Below, in pieces: positions 12,067 through 22,410 of a stretch of DNA of 64,000 nt (positions are counted from its first letter, which is position 1; each line of letters opens with the position of its first letter). The notes beneath the pieces were generated by a model. The model did no database searches. It had not been told where the DNA came from and worked only from the letters and a program-made list of their open reading frames with translations. This DNA is from Liolophura sinensis (Eukaryota > Mollusca > Polyplacophora > Chitonida > Chitonidae), in the NCBI RefSeq assembly GCF_032854445.1, contig NC_088304.1:28651732-28715731 (forward strand). Direction: 5' to 3'. Both the position numbers and the translations under genes were made by a program.

Positions 12067-12365
12067 GAACTGGGAACAGTTTTGTTTGTTTTTTTTGTTT
12101 TGATTGGTGTTTTACGCCGTACTCAAGAATATTTCACTTATACGACGGCGGCCAGCATTATGGTGGGTGCAAACCGGGCACAGCCCGGGGGAAACCCACG
12201 ACCATCCGCAGGTTGCTGCCAGACCTTCCCATTTACGGCCGAAGAGTAAGCCAGCATGAGCTGGACTTGAATTCACAACGACCGCATTGGTGAGAGGCTT
12301 CTGGGTCATTACGCTGCGCTAGCGCGCTAACCGACTGAGCCACGGAGGCCCCGAACTGGGAACAG
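12067..12365 (-). mobile_element. SINE-1, full length with target-site duplication
   Basis: Complete minus-strand SINE-1 (body about 12080-12352). The element ends at 12352 with the complement of its tRNA-like head, 'gactgagccacggaggcccc'. Next inward come the B-box-like region, the body ('gcccgggggaaacccacgac') and the conserved tail. It is flanked by a perfect 13-bp direct repeat, 'gaactgggaacag', at 12067-12079 and 12353-12365. Intact ends and a perfect duplication mark it as one of the youngest copies in the window. The head resembles a tRNA gene, but this is a SINE promoter, not a tRNA gene. Confidence 0.95.
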
Positions 12366-13267
12366 ATTGCAGGTATATGTCAGAGATAATGATATTGGTA
12401 AAGTGATAATTTACCCGTATGAAAATGAAATAAAACGAGGTGAAACCTATCGTGTTGTTTTTTTAAACAACTTTACTATAACTGACAGACACACAAGATA
12501 AATAATAGGGTACACATTATATAAATCATATAACTGTTCAACATTTAACAGCAATCGATTATTTCTACGTGTACATACGTAATCAAACAGAGAAGATTAC
12601 CCTATATGCTTAAATCTCATACATCAGTGTACACGGCTGTCAGAGATATTAATGTAATGTGACATTTAACTAGATGCATATCAGAAATTAATCACAACGA
12701 GTAGAGACTCATGTTGCGGTTTCAGAGAGCATGTGCAATTACAAAATTTTATTAATTAATTGTTGGTCATCTAAAACTTTGGTGAGATACAGGTGAACCA
12801 CATTTGACGTACAGACCTGCGCAACATGCTAATGAAAAACAAACTGTGGAACACAAAAACGATGTCAATAGTTCATGAAGTGACCTATTTTCTTCCCCTA
12901 TTACCTGTGTTGAAAACTGACTAAAACCAAACAAAATATTTTAAGATACAATACAGTAGCACTTGGTCATTTTAGCACTTCCCAACAACAAGTTTCCAGT
13001 CACTGAAGGACAGAACAACAATTACGGCAAGTTTAACTGATTTATGTTTTACAGGTAATATCTAGTGTGTAAAATCAAAAGTAACCTGGACTGAACATAT
13101 CCTTAGTTATGTAACACATCAATGTATAGAGTAAATCAATTAACGATAAGAGATGCACGGTCATGCTGTTGGAGAAAGGCCGCCATGGTTCCGTGTCCCA
13201 CAAGTAAAGCATTCTGAACATAATAATTTTCACTTCACGACAGTGTGATAGACGTACAGCATAAATA
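12366..13267. other. No feature recognised
   Basis: AT-rich intergenic sequence between two SINE copies. Nothing recognised. Confidence 0.5.
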
Positions 13268-13510
13268 GTATTTATTTATTTATTTGATTGGTGTTTTAAG
13301 CCATACTCAAAAATACTTCACTTATACGATGGCGGCCAGCACTAAGATGGGAGGAAACCGGGCAGAGCCCCGGGGAAACCCACGACCAGCCGCAGGTTGC
13401 TGAAAGGCTTTCTTACGTACGGCAGGTGAGGAAACCAGCCTGAGCTGGATTTGAACTCACAGCGACTGCATTGGTGAAAGGCTCCTGGGTCGTTAAGCGC
13501 CTATTACCAC
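13268..13510 (-). mobile_element. SINE-1, head-truncated copy
   Basis: Minus-strand SINE-1 starting with a 'tatttatttatttatttgat' tail, then 'aatacttcacttatacgatg', 'gaaaccgggcagagccccgg' and 'gaactcacagcgactgcatt'. It breaks off at 'gtcgttaagcgcc', before the tRNA-like A box, so the head is lost. Confidence 0.85.
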
Positions 13511-14002
13511 TCCATAAAAAGTGGGAGCGGGGAGATCTACCAGATGGTTTTATTTCAGGCATATGGCTAACAGCACATGAAAAATGGATATATAATGAAT
13601 TCAATATTTTCATGGCATTTGGATATTGCCACCTACAAAGACAAACTTACCACAAAAAACACACAATACCCACATATCTCAGCTATCCAACCGGTTGTTC
13701 GTATAGAAAAGAATTCTGTACGGGAAATAATTTTGATTTGAGAGTTACATCACAAGCCCTCCTCATTCTCTAGCTCCGTGCGACGAAATACGAAGTTATG
13801 TAACAGTCTTAACCCATTCATCAGTTCCATGAAATTAGATGTAAGTTATGTGAATTTCATGACTGCTCAAATTGCTTTGTGCGACCAGATGTATAGCTTG
13901 TGTTGGTTCATCCCTTCTGTGTGACCAGATTACAAGTCTATAAGCTTTTGTCTTACTTCAAAATGCTGTAGTAAGAAGCAGATGAAAGAATGGTTTCCTG
14001 CG
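13511..14002. other. 3' flank of the GPCR gene
   Basis: Downstream of the GPCR stop codon on the minus strand. It should hold the 3' UTR. I could not pick a convincing polyadenylation signal by eye. Confidence 0.45.
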
Positions 14003-15652
14003 TCAGTTCTTAGAATGGGTATCTCTGGTGCCCGTGGACATGGTGTATTTCTTATTTGAGATGACATCAAAGCGAGATTTTTTGTCACCAGACATTTCGG
14101 CTTTTAATTCCGCCCAGGTACGTTTGTTGGCACAATAAGACAAAAATATCATCACACCTTGACTCCCCGTCAGAACGGTAAATACGTACTGTAGCACTAT
14201 AGATTCTAAAAGAGTTGCCAGAATCCCGAATGTCCAAGTGAAGCCGAAGAGCAGTGACAGTTTGATGTAGACAAAGACGTGTTGCTTTTTGGATTTGTTG
14301 GAGGCTTCCTTCATTTCAGGAACTGATCTTATCGCAAGTATTGTCTTTGTAAAAAATATAGCGTTCAAGACAAGAATGAAAGCCAAAGGACCAACAAAGA
14401 AAACGCCAATAGAGAAGGGACTGTTCAGAAAGCATATGGCCCCACCATATCCGATATCTACTCCTTTGCTTTGGACAGCGTGCGTTACTATACAAGATGC
14501 AATGATAAATATTGGAATAAAAATGCCAAAGAGAGAATACATAATCAATTTTTTCATATCTCGGTTACCATCGCTTACGTAAGCCCGTATGCTTGTGAAG
14601 ACCCTGTACATGTGATATGCACAGATCAGCATCCAGGTAAATGAAGCCATCCAGAAAAAGTGAACAAGTACCCCAAATACCTGACACAGTACAACATTTG
14701 TTGTCCTGTTAGACGTTGTCAGAAAGATAAGATGTGAGCAAAACAGGTGGAATATAAGCGCCATGCTATTTTTTCCAGGTAACGTGCGAAGTTTTGGTAC
14801 AGCGCAGTAGACAATGAAAGTGAAAAGTAGACCAGCGAGGGACAAACTTATACAGACCAGGGACACGATGGAGAGAGCTAAGTCTTGACCTTGCATTATA
14901 CCCTGCGTCCTGTCACCAAATATCACCTGAGTCATGTTGGCGATAGTGTCAACACATATCCTCAAAATCCTACCACAGAAACGGAATTCGTTTCGATTCA
15001 AGCGAAAGGAGTAATTGCCAAATTCTAAATTGTATGTGAGTGGATCGAACGTAAAGTTTTCCTCAAAACGATCAGTGTATTCTACAAATGGGCAACTCAG
15101 TGAAAGGGTTTGATACGTCATCTCATGAACGCATTTATAATGTTGGCAGTTGGGAAATATATCAAAGGAAAATGCTGCATGGGCTTCTCTGTTCACAGGT
15201 GTCATACCCGCTGGATCTTTAAATGGTTGAGGACAGAAATAGGGTCTGCTAGATAATGTAACAAGTTCTCCAGAGGAATTGTAAAAGAAATTTTCCCACA
15301 TGAAAGTAAACAAAACATTTTCTAGCTGTGTGGCATTTGTCTGACAGTGGGTGAAAATGTTGACGCTAGCAGTAACGAGATCTGCTTCTTTAGTTAAGTC
15401 TATTGTTTCCTTCTTCTTTGTGAAGAATGACATTTTCATGAATGCAATGAGAATTGGGTGGAAATCAGTTAGCTGGTCTTCAATTTTTGTAACATATTGC
15501 TTCCTTAAGGACGTTGTATCAAAAATTCGAGAAGGTGGGTAAAGAGTGACATCCAGCAAGTAGCCAATGAAATCTTCACATTCGACCAACTCCTTGCAAA
15601 TTCCATCCTTCAGGCTTCTGCCCTCAGCACAGGTGATATTACGACAGGTATC
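14003..15652 (-). CDS. GPCR exon 2: ectodomain end, seven helices, tail
   Basis: 550 codons including stop. It begins DTCRNITCAEGRSLKDGIC in phase 0 directly after the acceptor AG. Predicted helices in full-length numbering: TM1 680-708, TM2 718-737, TM3 743-767, TM4 791-813, TM5 835-859, TM6 882-904, TM7 908-931. Cysteines at the start of TM3 (LCQVFG) and in the loop before TM5 (GAICFL) are placed for the usual class-B disulfide. The whole membrane domain is intronless. Confidence 0.88.
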   Translation of the reverse strand, partial: DTCRNITCAEGRSLKDGICKELVECEDFIGYLLDVTLYPPSRIFDTTSLRKQYVTKIEDQLTDFHPILIAFMKMSFFTKKKETIDLTKEADLVTASVNIFTHCQTNATQLENVLFTFMWENFFYNSSGELVTLSSRPYFCPQPFKDPAGMTPVNREAHAAFSFDIFPNCQHYKCVHEMTYQTLSLSCPFVEYTDRFEENFTFDPLTYNLEFGNYSFRLNRNEFRFCGRILRICVDTIANMTQVIFGDRTQGIMQGQDLALSIVSLVCISLSLAGLLFTFIVYCAVPKLRTLPGKNSMALIFHLFCSHLIFLTTSNRTTNVVLCQVFGVLVHFFWMASFTWMLICAYHMYRVFTSIRAYVSDGNRDMKKLIMYSLFGIFIPIFIIASCIVTHAVQSKGVDIGYGGAICFLNSPFSIGVFFVGPLAFILVLNAIFFTKTILAIRSVPEMKEASNKSKKQHVFVYIKLSLLFGFTWTFGILATLLESIVLQYVFTVLTGSQGVMIFLSYCANKRTWAELKAEMSGDKKSRFDVISNKKYTMSTGTRDTHSKN

Positions 15653-17933
15653 CTAGAAGCACAGAAATAAAGGGATTATTAATTATTTGATTGGTTTTTA
15701 ACACCACATTCACGAAATGTCCATGTATGCGATAAAAATCTTTTTTATAGGTGGAAGAAATCTGCTAGCTGAGACAAAACGGCCTACCCTTGGCAAGGTA
15801 CTGACAAACTTTCCTGCATGTGACGTACAGATATGCCGATCATATTGGTGATAGACGTTTAACTGCCCAAACAGTCTAACGAGCGTCGCCGACCGCTTAT
15901 TATAAGGAAGACCCGACGTACAGTGAGAGCGGGAGAATATACAAATTCAATGTCAGACAGGAACAAGGCTTATGATAAAACGACATACAAATGCCTGCTT
16001 GAAGATTAGCTAACGTTAAATTTCAGAAGAACTATGCAACGAGTGTTTTATTATTTTATTAAGCCGCACTAGTTGGATCAGTCGCGGGGAGAATACAGCT
16101 ATTTCTAGGAAAACAAGCCAGGGGAGATCGGTTTGCGTTGTTTTAATGTTATTGTAATATATATGTGATGAAAAAAAATGTCATTTTAAGTAATTCTAGA
16201 CCAGTGACGTCTAATAAATCACATTTAATTTCATTACATATTTTGACCTTATTCTTAAGCCATGGTGCTATGAGGCATGTCATTTGCTGTCTTTTAAGCA
16301 CTTACATGGACGGTTACAATAAAACTCAAGCTGAGATAAATTGACAACAGGCCTTATTTCACCTGTTATGTGTGACCATTTGTTATCACACTTTTGTCAC
16401 TGCTCTGGGTTTACTATTTGTGCTGAAAGTCTTTCAGTATATTAGAAAAAATGATCTCGATCGTAACAAAAAATGGGCAACACATTTGATAGTCTTACGG
16501 TTAAAGGAAAATGTAAGTTGTTGTTTCCTAATATAACTGATGCATACAACAAGGGATAAAGGTAAAGTTATTGGAGAAATCTCAACTGATACATGTGTAA
16601 CATGAGTTTTTTTCCATGTTAAAATACTACCTTGTCTTTGAGTAAACACAGTGGATAACCTTACCGTGAACGGGTCAAAAGCCTGCCCTTTTTCACACAT
16701 AATGATTTCTTTCCAGGTTGTTAGCGGCTGTTCGGGTTTGGGGTTGAAATCCAATAATACGGTCAGAGGCGGTGGTACCAATACTGGCTCCACCCGAGAA
16801 CAACTCATTGATTTGTTTAATCTTTCTCCGTTGCAAACAGCACAAAATATATTTCTGTACGTGGTATAAAATGAGCTTTCCCCATAATAATCCACTGTGT
16901 TTTTAAAGGAAACACATAGGTTTTCTATCACAGGATCTGGGTTCTCTCCACACCTGTCCACCTCAGAGTGATAACACTCTCTAAGTGTTACTCCATCAGG
17001 TGGATAGGACTCAACTTTACACTCTTCATCCGCCAACACACGACGCCACAAATCAGCTTTGGACTTGGCAGTGTTCAGCGTATTATCCGTCTTACAGGCG
17101 ACATGATGTCTCCAAGCCTGGGCATCAGGCACATTGTGACACTTAGCACAAAAGATGTTCCTGTATGTGATTTGGGTTTCCAAAACCGACACAGGCGTAG
17201 CCTGATCTTGATCGTTTATATCTAACCGCTCACATTTCTCTGCGGTGATGGGATCAGCATCAGGTAGACATGAACTCACCATAAATACATCCGTCAAATT
17301 TTCCCAAACCGTCCAATATTCTTTCGAACACGATACATCAGGGAAAGGAGTGGATGGGAAGTGAGGAGAGTCTATGTATAACAGATCAGGACAGCAGTCT
17401 CCGTAGAAGTGGCACATCTCGTCACACTGACAAGGATCGCACTCAACAATGCAATGACCATATTCCTGTGCGTCTGTCTGATTACAGAGTTGCCCAGACC
17501 CGCAGATAAATTTTGTAACATCCCTGGCGAGGAATCTGTTTGTGTGGGTAAGATCGAATTGATAGTCAGTATATACCGTAATGGGTGGGTTAGTGATGTT
17601 TTCCCACGTTACATCATCTCTATCGGTGCTAGTAGGCAAAAAGTTCCCTGAACTCAGATTTTTCTGAGGTGTATTTTCAGCGGTGTTTTTTTCTGCATTG
17701 TTAGGGTCTTCCGTCATTCCAGAATATATCCCCGGCGAGTCAATATCCTCAAGTCGTAAGGTAGTCTTGGCTGTGTCATCAGGAGTATTGCTTACGACGA
17801 TATCAGTTTTATCTGTCCTGTCCAAAATCGTATTAGTCACGTTGCCTTCAGAAAGGCGAGTTGTCAAAGCATATATCACCATTCCATAGAAAACTGTACC
17901 TCTCCACCCAAGCAGTCGCGAAGCCCTCGTCAT
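14003..17933 (-). CDS. Somatomedin-B/class-B-like seven-helix receptor
   Basis: A two-exon gene, about 972 aa: exon 1 17933-16665, intron 16664-15653, exon 2 15652-14003. It encodes a cell-surface receptor of the secretin/adhesion-like superfamily. In order: a hydrophobic N-terminus with a possible signal peptide; a Thr/Asn/Asp-rich stretch with N-glycosylation sites; a somatomedin-B domain at about residues 144-183 (CDPCQCDEMC, then DCCPD); a Cys-rich region with an internal repeat, YRNIFCAKC near 257 and YRNIFCAVC near 359; more Cys-rich ectodomain; and seven helices at about 680-931. TM7 has the class-B-like GSQGVMIFLSYC. The cytoplasmic tail is about 40 aa. I see no GPS autoproteolysis motif before TM1, unlike true adhesion GPCRs. 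The start is Met at 17933; an in-frame Met at 18026 would put extra polar residues before the hydrophobic stretch. Ligand and coupling are unknown. Confidence 0.85.
15653..16664 (-). other. GPCR intron with inserted repeats
   Basis: A 1,012-bp phase-0 intron: donor 'gtaagg', acceptor 'ttctgtgcttctag'. It contains a family B repeat at 16085-16432 and, near the acceptor, a very diverged SINE-1-like stretch at about 15682-15880 ('ttatttgattggtttttaac'). Confidence 0.8.
16085..16432 (+). repeat. Dispersed family B copy in the GPCR intron
   Basis: Plus-strand family B (antisense to the gene): 'gcgttgttttaatgttattg', 'agaccagtgacgtctaataa', 'taagccatggtgctatgagg', 'catttgctgtcttttaagca', 'acatggacggttacaataaa', 'aaattgacaacaggcc' and 'cactgctctgggtttac'. 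One of the fullest copies. Confidence 0.8.
16665..17933 (-). CDS. GPCR exon 1: signal, SMB and Cys-rich ectodomain
   Basis: 423 codons, ending in phase 0 at ...DPFT before 'gtaagg' (donor GT at 16664-16663). It holds the somatomedin-B domain and both YRNIFCA repeats. Joining to exon 2 gives ...AFDPFT-DTCRNITC..., a smooth continuation of a Cys-rich segment, which supports the splice. Confidence 0.85.
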
Positions 17934-18026
17934 GTTGAGGTCTCTGTCAGACTGACAATACTCTAAGACCATTCGCTTATTTATATACATTATAGATGGA
18001 TGAAATGTCGTCATTGGAATTGCCAT

Positions 18027-18294
18027 CCCCTAATACCATCAGACGGAGTTCAAGTCCCACAGGAAAATTAAATGTCACGATAGGGATATGAGTCTCGGGG
18101 ACTGTACAAATGACACCATTATGACCCAATGTTCTAAATGTCTGGCGTTTGGAGCATTATTTCCATTGCTGCTATTGGACACGCAACACTACGCTCCTGA
18201 ATTATAGAGATGACGGACGCCGTCGTGTGATCAATTTTGTGCCCTTTATTGAAACTAGGAATACAGTTTGGGTGCAGCAGTAAATTAACTGTGC
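18027..18294. other. 5' flank of the GPCR gene and start of the zinc-finger remnant
   Basis: Region between the GPCR 5' end and the GT microsatellite. No TATA-like or other clear promoter element picked by eye. Confidence 0.35.
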
Positions 18295-18343
18295 GTGTGT
18301 GTGTGTGTGTGTTTGTGTGTGTGTATTTGTGTGTGTGTGTGTG

Positions 18344-18419
<76 letters not shown>

Positions 18420-18422
18420 CGT
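18295..18422 (+). repeat. (GT)n microsatellite
   Basis: About 125 bp of nearly pure GT repeat with a few interruptions ('gtttgtg', 'gtatttg', 'gcgtg'). On the minus strand it reads as poly(His-Thr), giving long artefactual frames. Confidence 0.98.
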
Positions 18423-18860
18423 GATTTACTCTGCCGTGATGCACGTTGATGCACTCGCCAATCCAACAACCGGTAAAACGTCTTCTGACACGCTTCACAT
18501 GTGTACACCTCACTGCTTGGGGAAACGTCCGGGCACAGGTAGGGTACGTGAACTTCTCTCCCTCTGGGTGCTGCGTTCGCTCTTGCCTCAGCCATGTGTC
18601 GCGTCTGAAAAATGTCCTGTCGCACGTTCGGCAAGTAACCGCACCCCCGCGCCGCCGAGGTAGGGGAGGTAGGTCAAGCTCTCTCCTTCTGTGTGTTGTG
18701 TTCGCTCATGCCTCAGGTTGTTGTCCCGTATGGAAAATGTCCTGCCGCACGTTCGGCAAGTAAACTCACCCTTCGCCGAAGCCTCTCCAGAAGCGGATCG
18801 TTTCATACTGACAGCGTAGCGTCTCTGGGTGAACGTGGTCTGGCAGGCTTGCTCTTCCAC
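18423..18860 (-). pseudogene. C2H2 zinc-finger gene remnant
   Basis: From Met at 18860 on the minus strand, one intact classical finger is visible: FTCRTCGRTFSIRDNNLRHE, then RTQHTEGE, a good linker. After about 12 residues the frame shifts. A second finger continues in another frame (TCRTCDRTFFRRDTWL, then RQERTQH, where the first His is Gln). A third is badly decayed (PTCARTFPQ). A last finger-like YTCEACQKTFYRLL in a third frame lacks the final His, then the sequence runs into the CA microsatellite. At least two frame changes separate the fingers. This is either a pseudogene or a zinc-finger gene with sequencing indels. The target DNA is unknown. Confidence 0.65.
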
Positions 18861-19330
18861 GGTTCACACACATCAATTTTATCGCATCCGCGCGGACGTC
18901 AACGAAATTCAGGCGCCAAGGCCGCGTGGTCACCCACTGGTCAGTTTTTGGGCGCGAAGGAGCTGAAGAAGCTGTTCAAGCCGACGTTTTCTCAACCCTG
19001 ATCAACATTTTTGATGTTTCATAAAAAAGGAAACAATGTTGCAAAAGATAGATACTGGGCGTCCACGTGAACGTCAACGAGATTTATCAGTTTGGGCTAA
19101 AGGAGCTGAAGCAGCTGCTCAGCCAAACTTTACAAGCCGACGTTTTCGCTCCCCTGTCACTCATTGGTCCGTCACGCTCCTCGCTCATTGGAGGACGCGA
19201 TGCAAACGTCAAAGAAATATCCAAGCGGGAAAAAACGTCCAATCTACCCACACGATTGGTCCATTTTGATGCGACACTGCTCAACACTCAATTTTAGAAG
19301 CTTAACCTCCTCAACCACTCCAATCGGACA
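18861..19330. promoter_or_regulatory. GC-rich region with CCAAT-type boxes and a direct repeat
   Basis: Upstream of the zinc-finger remnant. Base composition is clearly richer in GC and CpG than the surroundings. Inverted CCAAT boxes (ATTGG) lie near 19162, 19188 and 19255. Two diverged direct copies share 'gacgtcaacga'/'aacgtcaacga', 'aaggagctgaag' and 'caagccgacgttttc' (about 18895-18993 and 19065-19150). It may be an old CpG-type promoter or the 5' end of the zinc-finger locus. Inference only. Confidence 0.4.
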
Positions 19331-20029
19331 CGTTCGAGACATTCCCTACTTCTGTCAGGTCTCAGTCTATAAATATACATGTATATATAAGTTACTTTAT
19401 GTTTTCTACATGACCATTATGCCGTTATGCTATCAGTTGCAAAGGCCTATATCTAATTATGGTAACTATGTCAAATGACGAAAATCGTACGTTCTCACCA
19501 AAACATTGCAGGAAGCTCAGTTAACGCAAAAACAACATGCAATTATTCATTCTGCTAGTTTTTCTTCAAATTATGTTCTTCTTTGTTTTCTGTTAACAGT
19601 GTCAGAGAAATTTTAAACGGCAATTAACCCCTTTGCAAGGTCCACCAATTGCACTAAAAAAGACTTACCCCATCGGGTAAATCTATGCGTTGAAACAGAC
19701 ATTCGTATACCAGCTGTCAACCAATAAGGACGGCTCAATAATGACAAGGCCAATTCCCAAAACTACGTTTAACACAAACTACCAAAGAACTAAGAAAGTA
19801 AATAAAGCAGGAAAATAGGATGGAATAATACAAACAGAAGCAAGCAACAGTTTTCAGTGATGTTGGAAAGACGCAAGTTATGTTCTAGGCGACTGAGTGA
19901 AATCAGTATTCCAGTTGTGTACCATGCTAGAATATCAGTTGTGCATAACAAAATATTTATCTCAGTTGCACTTTAATTGCAACTGTTCGTATATTCAACG
20001 TGGCGATCTAATGAATATACTATCCCGTG

Positions 20030-20776
20030 TTAAGTGGATTTAGACACAACCATGAAGCAGAGCGCCAAACGCCAGAGATTCCAAAAAATTGTTGCAAGAG
20101 CAAGAGAACTGTGAAACTTAAGAAACTTGGAGCGAAGGCTTTTGATGGAATAACCTTGACACACTATTTTTGCAGCAATAGCTTGTGACGTGGATTGAAA
20201 TCGTAACACACAGAGTCTAACAAATGCTACAAGACGAGATATGTATACGCCATATGCAGAACCCTTCGGTATACTGCTGTGCAAGTAACACACCAAAATT
20301 TGGACTTTGTACAAACATACGTTCAGATAAGATGTACCGTGTGGAGAGTCTGTGGTTTCCTTTAAATGGAGTGAAGGTGGGTAAATATCTTTCACAGCCT
20401 TTGTTATATTGTTTTGTTATTGGATTGTTTCCAGCTAGGAGATCATGAATATACCGTTTAGTGAATGAGAAAGATTGGACCTGGTGAGGATTACTTCTTA
20501 ATAGTTTCTGCTTATAGCTGTATGCAAATGAGAACATAAGCAACTGTTGATATATGGTTTCCCCGAATTTCACATAGATGTTATTAAAGAGAAATTCAAA
20601 CAACTAATTGAACATGGAAACATCTTGTATGTAGTTGAACTGAAGAAGTCTTTGTTGGATTTGACGTTAAAGTAGCAGTGACCAGTTTTATTAAACACCT
20701 TCAGTGATGAAATTCTATCAAGTAAATATGTGTGAGGAATTGTTATATAGAGAGTGGAGAAATCCAAAGTAGACAT
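20030..20776 (-). pseudogene. Reverse transcriptase remnant
   Basis: Three overlapping broken frames carry RT blocks in order: STLDFSTLYITIPHTYL (palm block A, near 20776), FGETIYQQ (before the fingers/palm turn), RYIHDLLAGNNP at about 20420-20456, PSLHLKETTD, then AYGVYISRLV. In active members the fourth block has two adjacent aspartates for metal binding; here the first is His, so the catalytic site is lost as well as the frame. It is damaged, and I give no repaired version. Confidence 0.75.
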
Positions 20777-21079
20777 GTCCTTATACCGTACGTGTAACTA
20801 AGGGTCTCACATACAGTTACCACCTGAATTTTTTTTTCAATTGCACAACAGTACTTTTTGCAAAATGACCATACTTCTTGGTAGTGCCTTCGTTAAGAGA
20901 GTTGATACAAGTTTGATGGTACAGCTTCTCGATCACCCAATAAAGTGAGCTTTGTGTGGCGATTATGCAACCCGGTAAAGTTATGGGAGATCGGTGTGAC
21001 GGGATACACTCCTCCGCTTGAGAAAGGACTGATGCTTTTTAAATCGTTCCTACAGAGTATTGGTAACTAATACTCTGTA

Positions 21080-21265
21080 GTTCTAATGTAACTGTATGTT
21101 AAATGTGATGACAACACAGGATTTTGAGTAATTATAGACCAGTGACGTCTAATAGATTGAAATTAACTTCACTGCATTCTTTTTCTCGTAATTCTGTTTA
21201 AGCCATGGTGCTAGGGGGCGTGTAATTTGCCACTATTTATGCATTTACATAAACAGTTAGTGCCA
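21080..21265 (+). repeat. Dispersed family B copy inside the retroelement
   Basis: 'tatgttaaatgtgatgacaa', 'agaccagtgacgtctaatag', 'taagccatggtgctaggggg', 'gtgtaatttgccactattt' and 'tttacataaacagttag'. It separates the RT part from the N-terminal part of the host element, so it inserted after that element. Confidence 0.8.
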
Positions 21266-21470
21266 GATTTGATAAAACACATTCACTCCTCGTGGAAAGT
21301 ACACCGGGACAGAACACGAAGACGACGGCTGTGGGTAAACGAGAATATTTATCTCGCACACAAGACGGCACAACGCTAGGGGGAAAAACAACACAAAGAA
21401 CACCAACCGCTGAAGGCATGCGCAACAGAACGAAGACGTCACATGACATAGGCAGCGACCAATAGTCTAC

Positions 21471-21790
21471 CTACAACAATACTTTTTTCTTTACTAGCTC
21501 AAGCCAAGTTACAAGGACTGAAGGTTCTACCTTCTCCCGTTTACACCATTTTTCTTTTGCAAAGTTTTCAAGCGCCGAAGGAACAATTTCCTTGTTAGCT
21601 CTAATATTGATCTTTCTCGGCTCCTTATACTTAGGATCCTTCACAAGCAGACTTCGTAGATCATCATTATTTACATTATTCAGGTTACCAATCAAGACAT
21701 GATTTCATAGGTGGTAAGTAAAGTGTAAGGATTCACAGTCACAACTGTATCTACCAGAAGTATAATCACACCTCTCAAAATCTTTAATTA
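21471..21790 (-). pseudogene. Retroelement N-terminal Cys-rich fragment
   Basis: The frame reads CDYTSGRYSCDCESLHFTY, then an in-frame stop, then NHVLIGNLNNVNN, LRSLLVKDPKYKEP, and a helical tail with WCKREKVEPS. A short Cys/His cluster followed by 'H.I.G.L' and 'L...L.KGPKYREP'-type blocks resembles the N-terminal part of proteins found with this RT family. The stop at the Cys cluster and loss of the downstream RT junction show it is dead. Confidence 0.6.
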
Positions 21791-21999
21791 CTTTCGCGTA
21801 ATTAAATAATAATTAAGTGATTTTTTTAGTAAACTGGTAGGAAATGCAAGGGGGCTCCCATATGTTGAAGTAATTCGGTACAATATTAATAACTTCTGGA
21901 TCCTTTAAAATTCGCAGAATGTTGATTAAATCAAGACCCTATCTAGGTACTTTAATTTTAGGAACAGTCTATTTTTAGCTTTTAAAAGCAGGCCAGGGA

Positions 22000-22095
22000 C
22001 GACAGTGTGATAATTGGTAAGCGGTAAAATACGTTCTCAGATGAAATTACCTCAGTTAAGGTTTTATTCTAGCTGTTAATGTAAATTCTTAAAAT
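22000..22095 (-). repeat. Dispersed family B fragment
   Basis: Reverse-strand 'cgacagtgtgataattggta', 'acctcagttaaggttttatt' and 'ctagctgttaatgtaaat'. Confidence 0.6.
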
Positions 22096-22410
22096 AACAG
22101 AAAATGCACGCTTCCTACCACCAAAGCTTAAGCAGACTTAGGTAGATAAATGCAGTAACGTTGATCACCATTTATTTGGTGTTACAGAATCACAACGCAA
22201 AGTGACCAAGCTTCCGGAATGCGATGTTGGTTCAACCACATTTCAACACGACTCAGATGGAAGAGGAGTTACTGCACTCTCTGCGTAGAGTACATTTCTC
22301 TGATAGTTGTGTCATTTCTTGTCAAGGTTTATCTATTGATGTTACGCTCTATAAATCATTGGGTAACTATGTATATACTTATACTGGGTAAAGCTACTAA
22401 ATACCTCACG

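Larger units (their letters stand above)
19640..21790 (-). mobile_element. Decayed Penelope-like retroelement
   Basis: On the minus strand, in order: an N-terminal Cys-rich segment (21790-21471), a gap holding an inserted family B repeat (21080-21265), RT fragments (20776-20030) and a 3' region (to about 19640). The 3' region is shared with remnants at 7.0-8.0 and 46.6-47.1 kb. Assignment to Penelope-like elements rests on remembered resemblance of the protein blocks and is provisional; the RT could belong to another uncommon non-LTR lineage. Frameshifts and stops make it inactive. Confidence 0.65.

Noticed and set aside
12300-12352. tRNA gene
   Set aside because: A- and B-box-like words are the head of SINE-1, repeated in other copies, with a SINE body and target duplication attached.
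18134-18634. 166-codon frame with a long His-Thr run
   Set aside because: The run is the CA microsatellite. The true signal is only the finger-like parts, which change frame.
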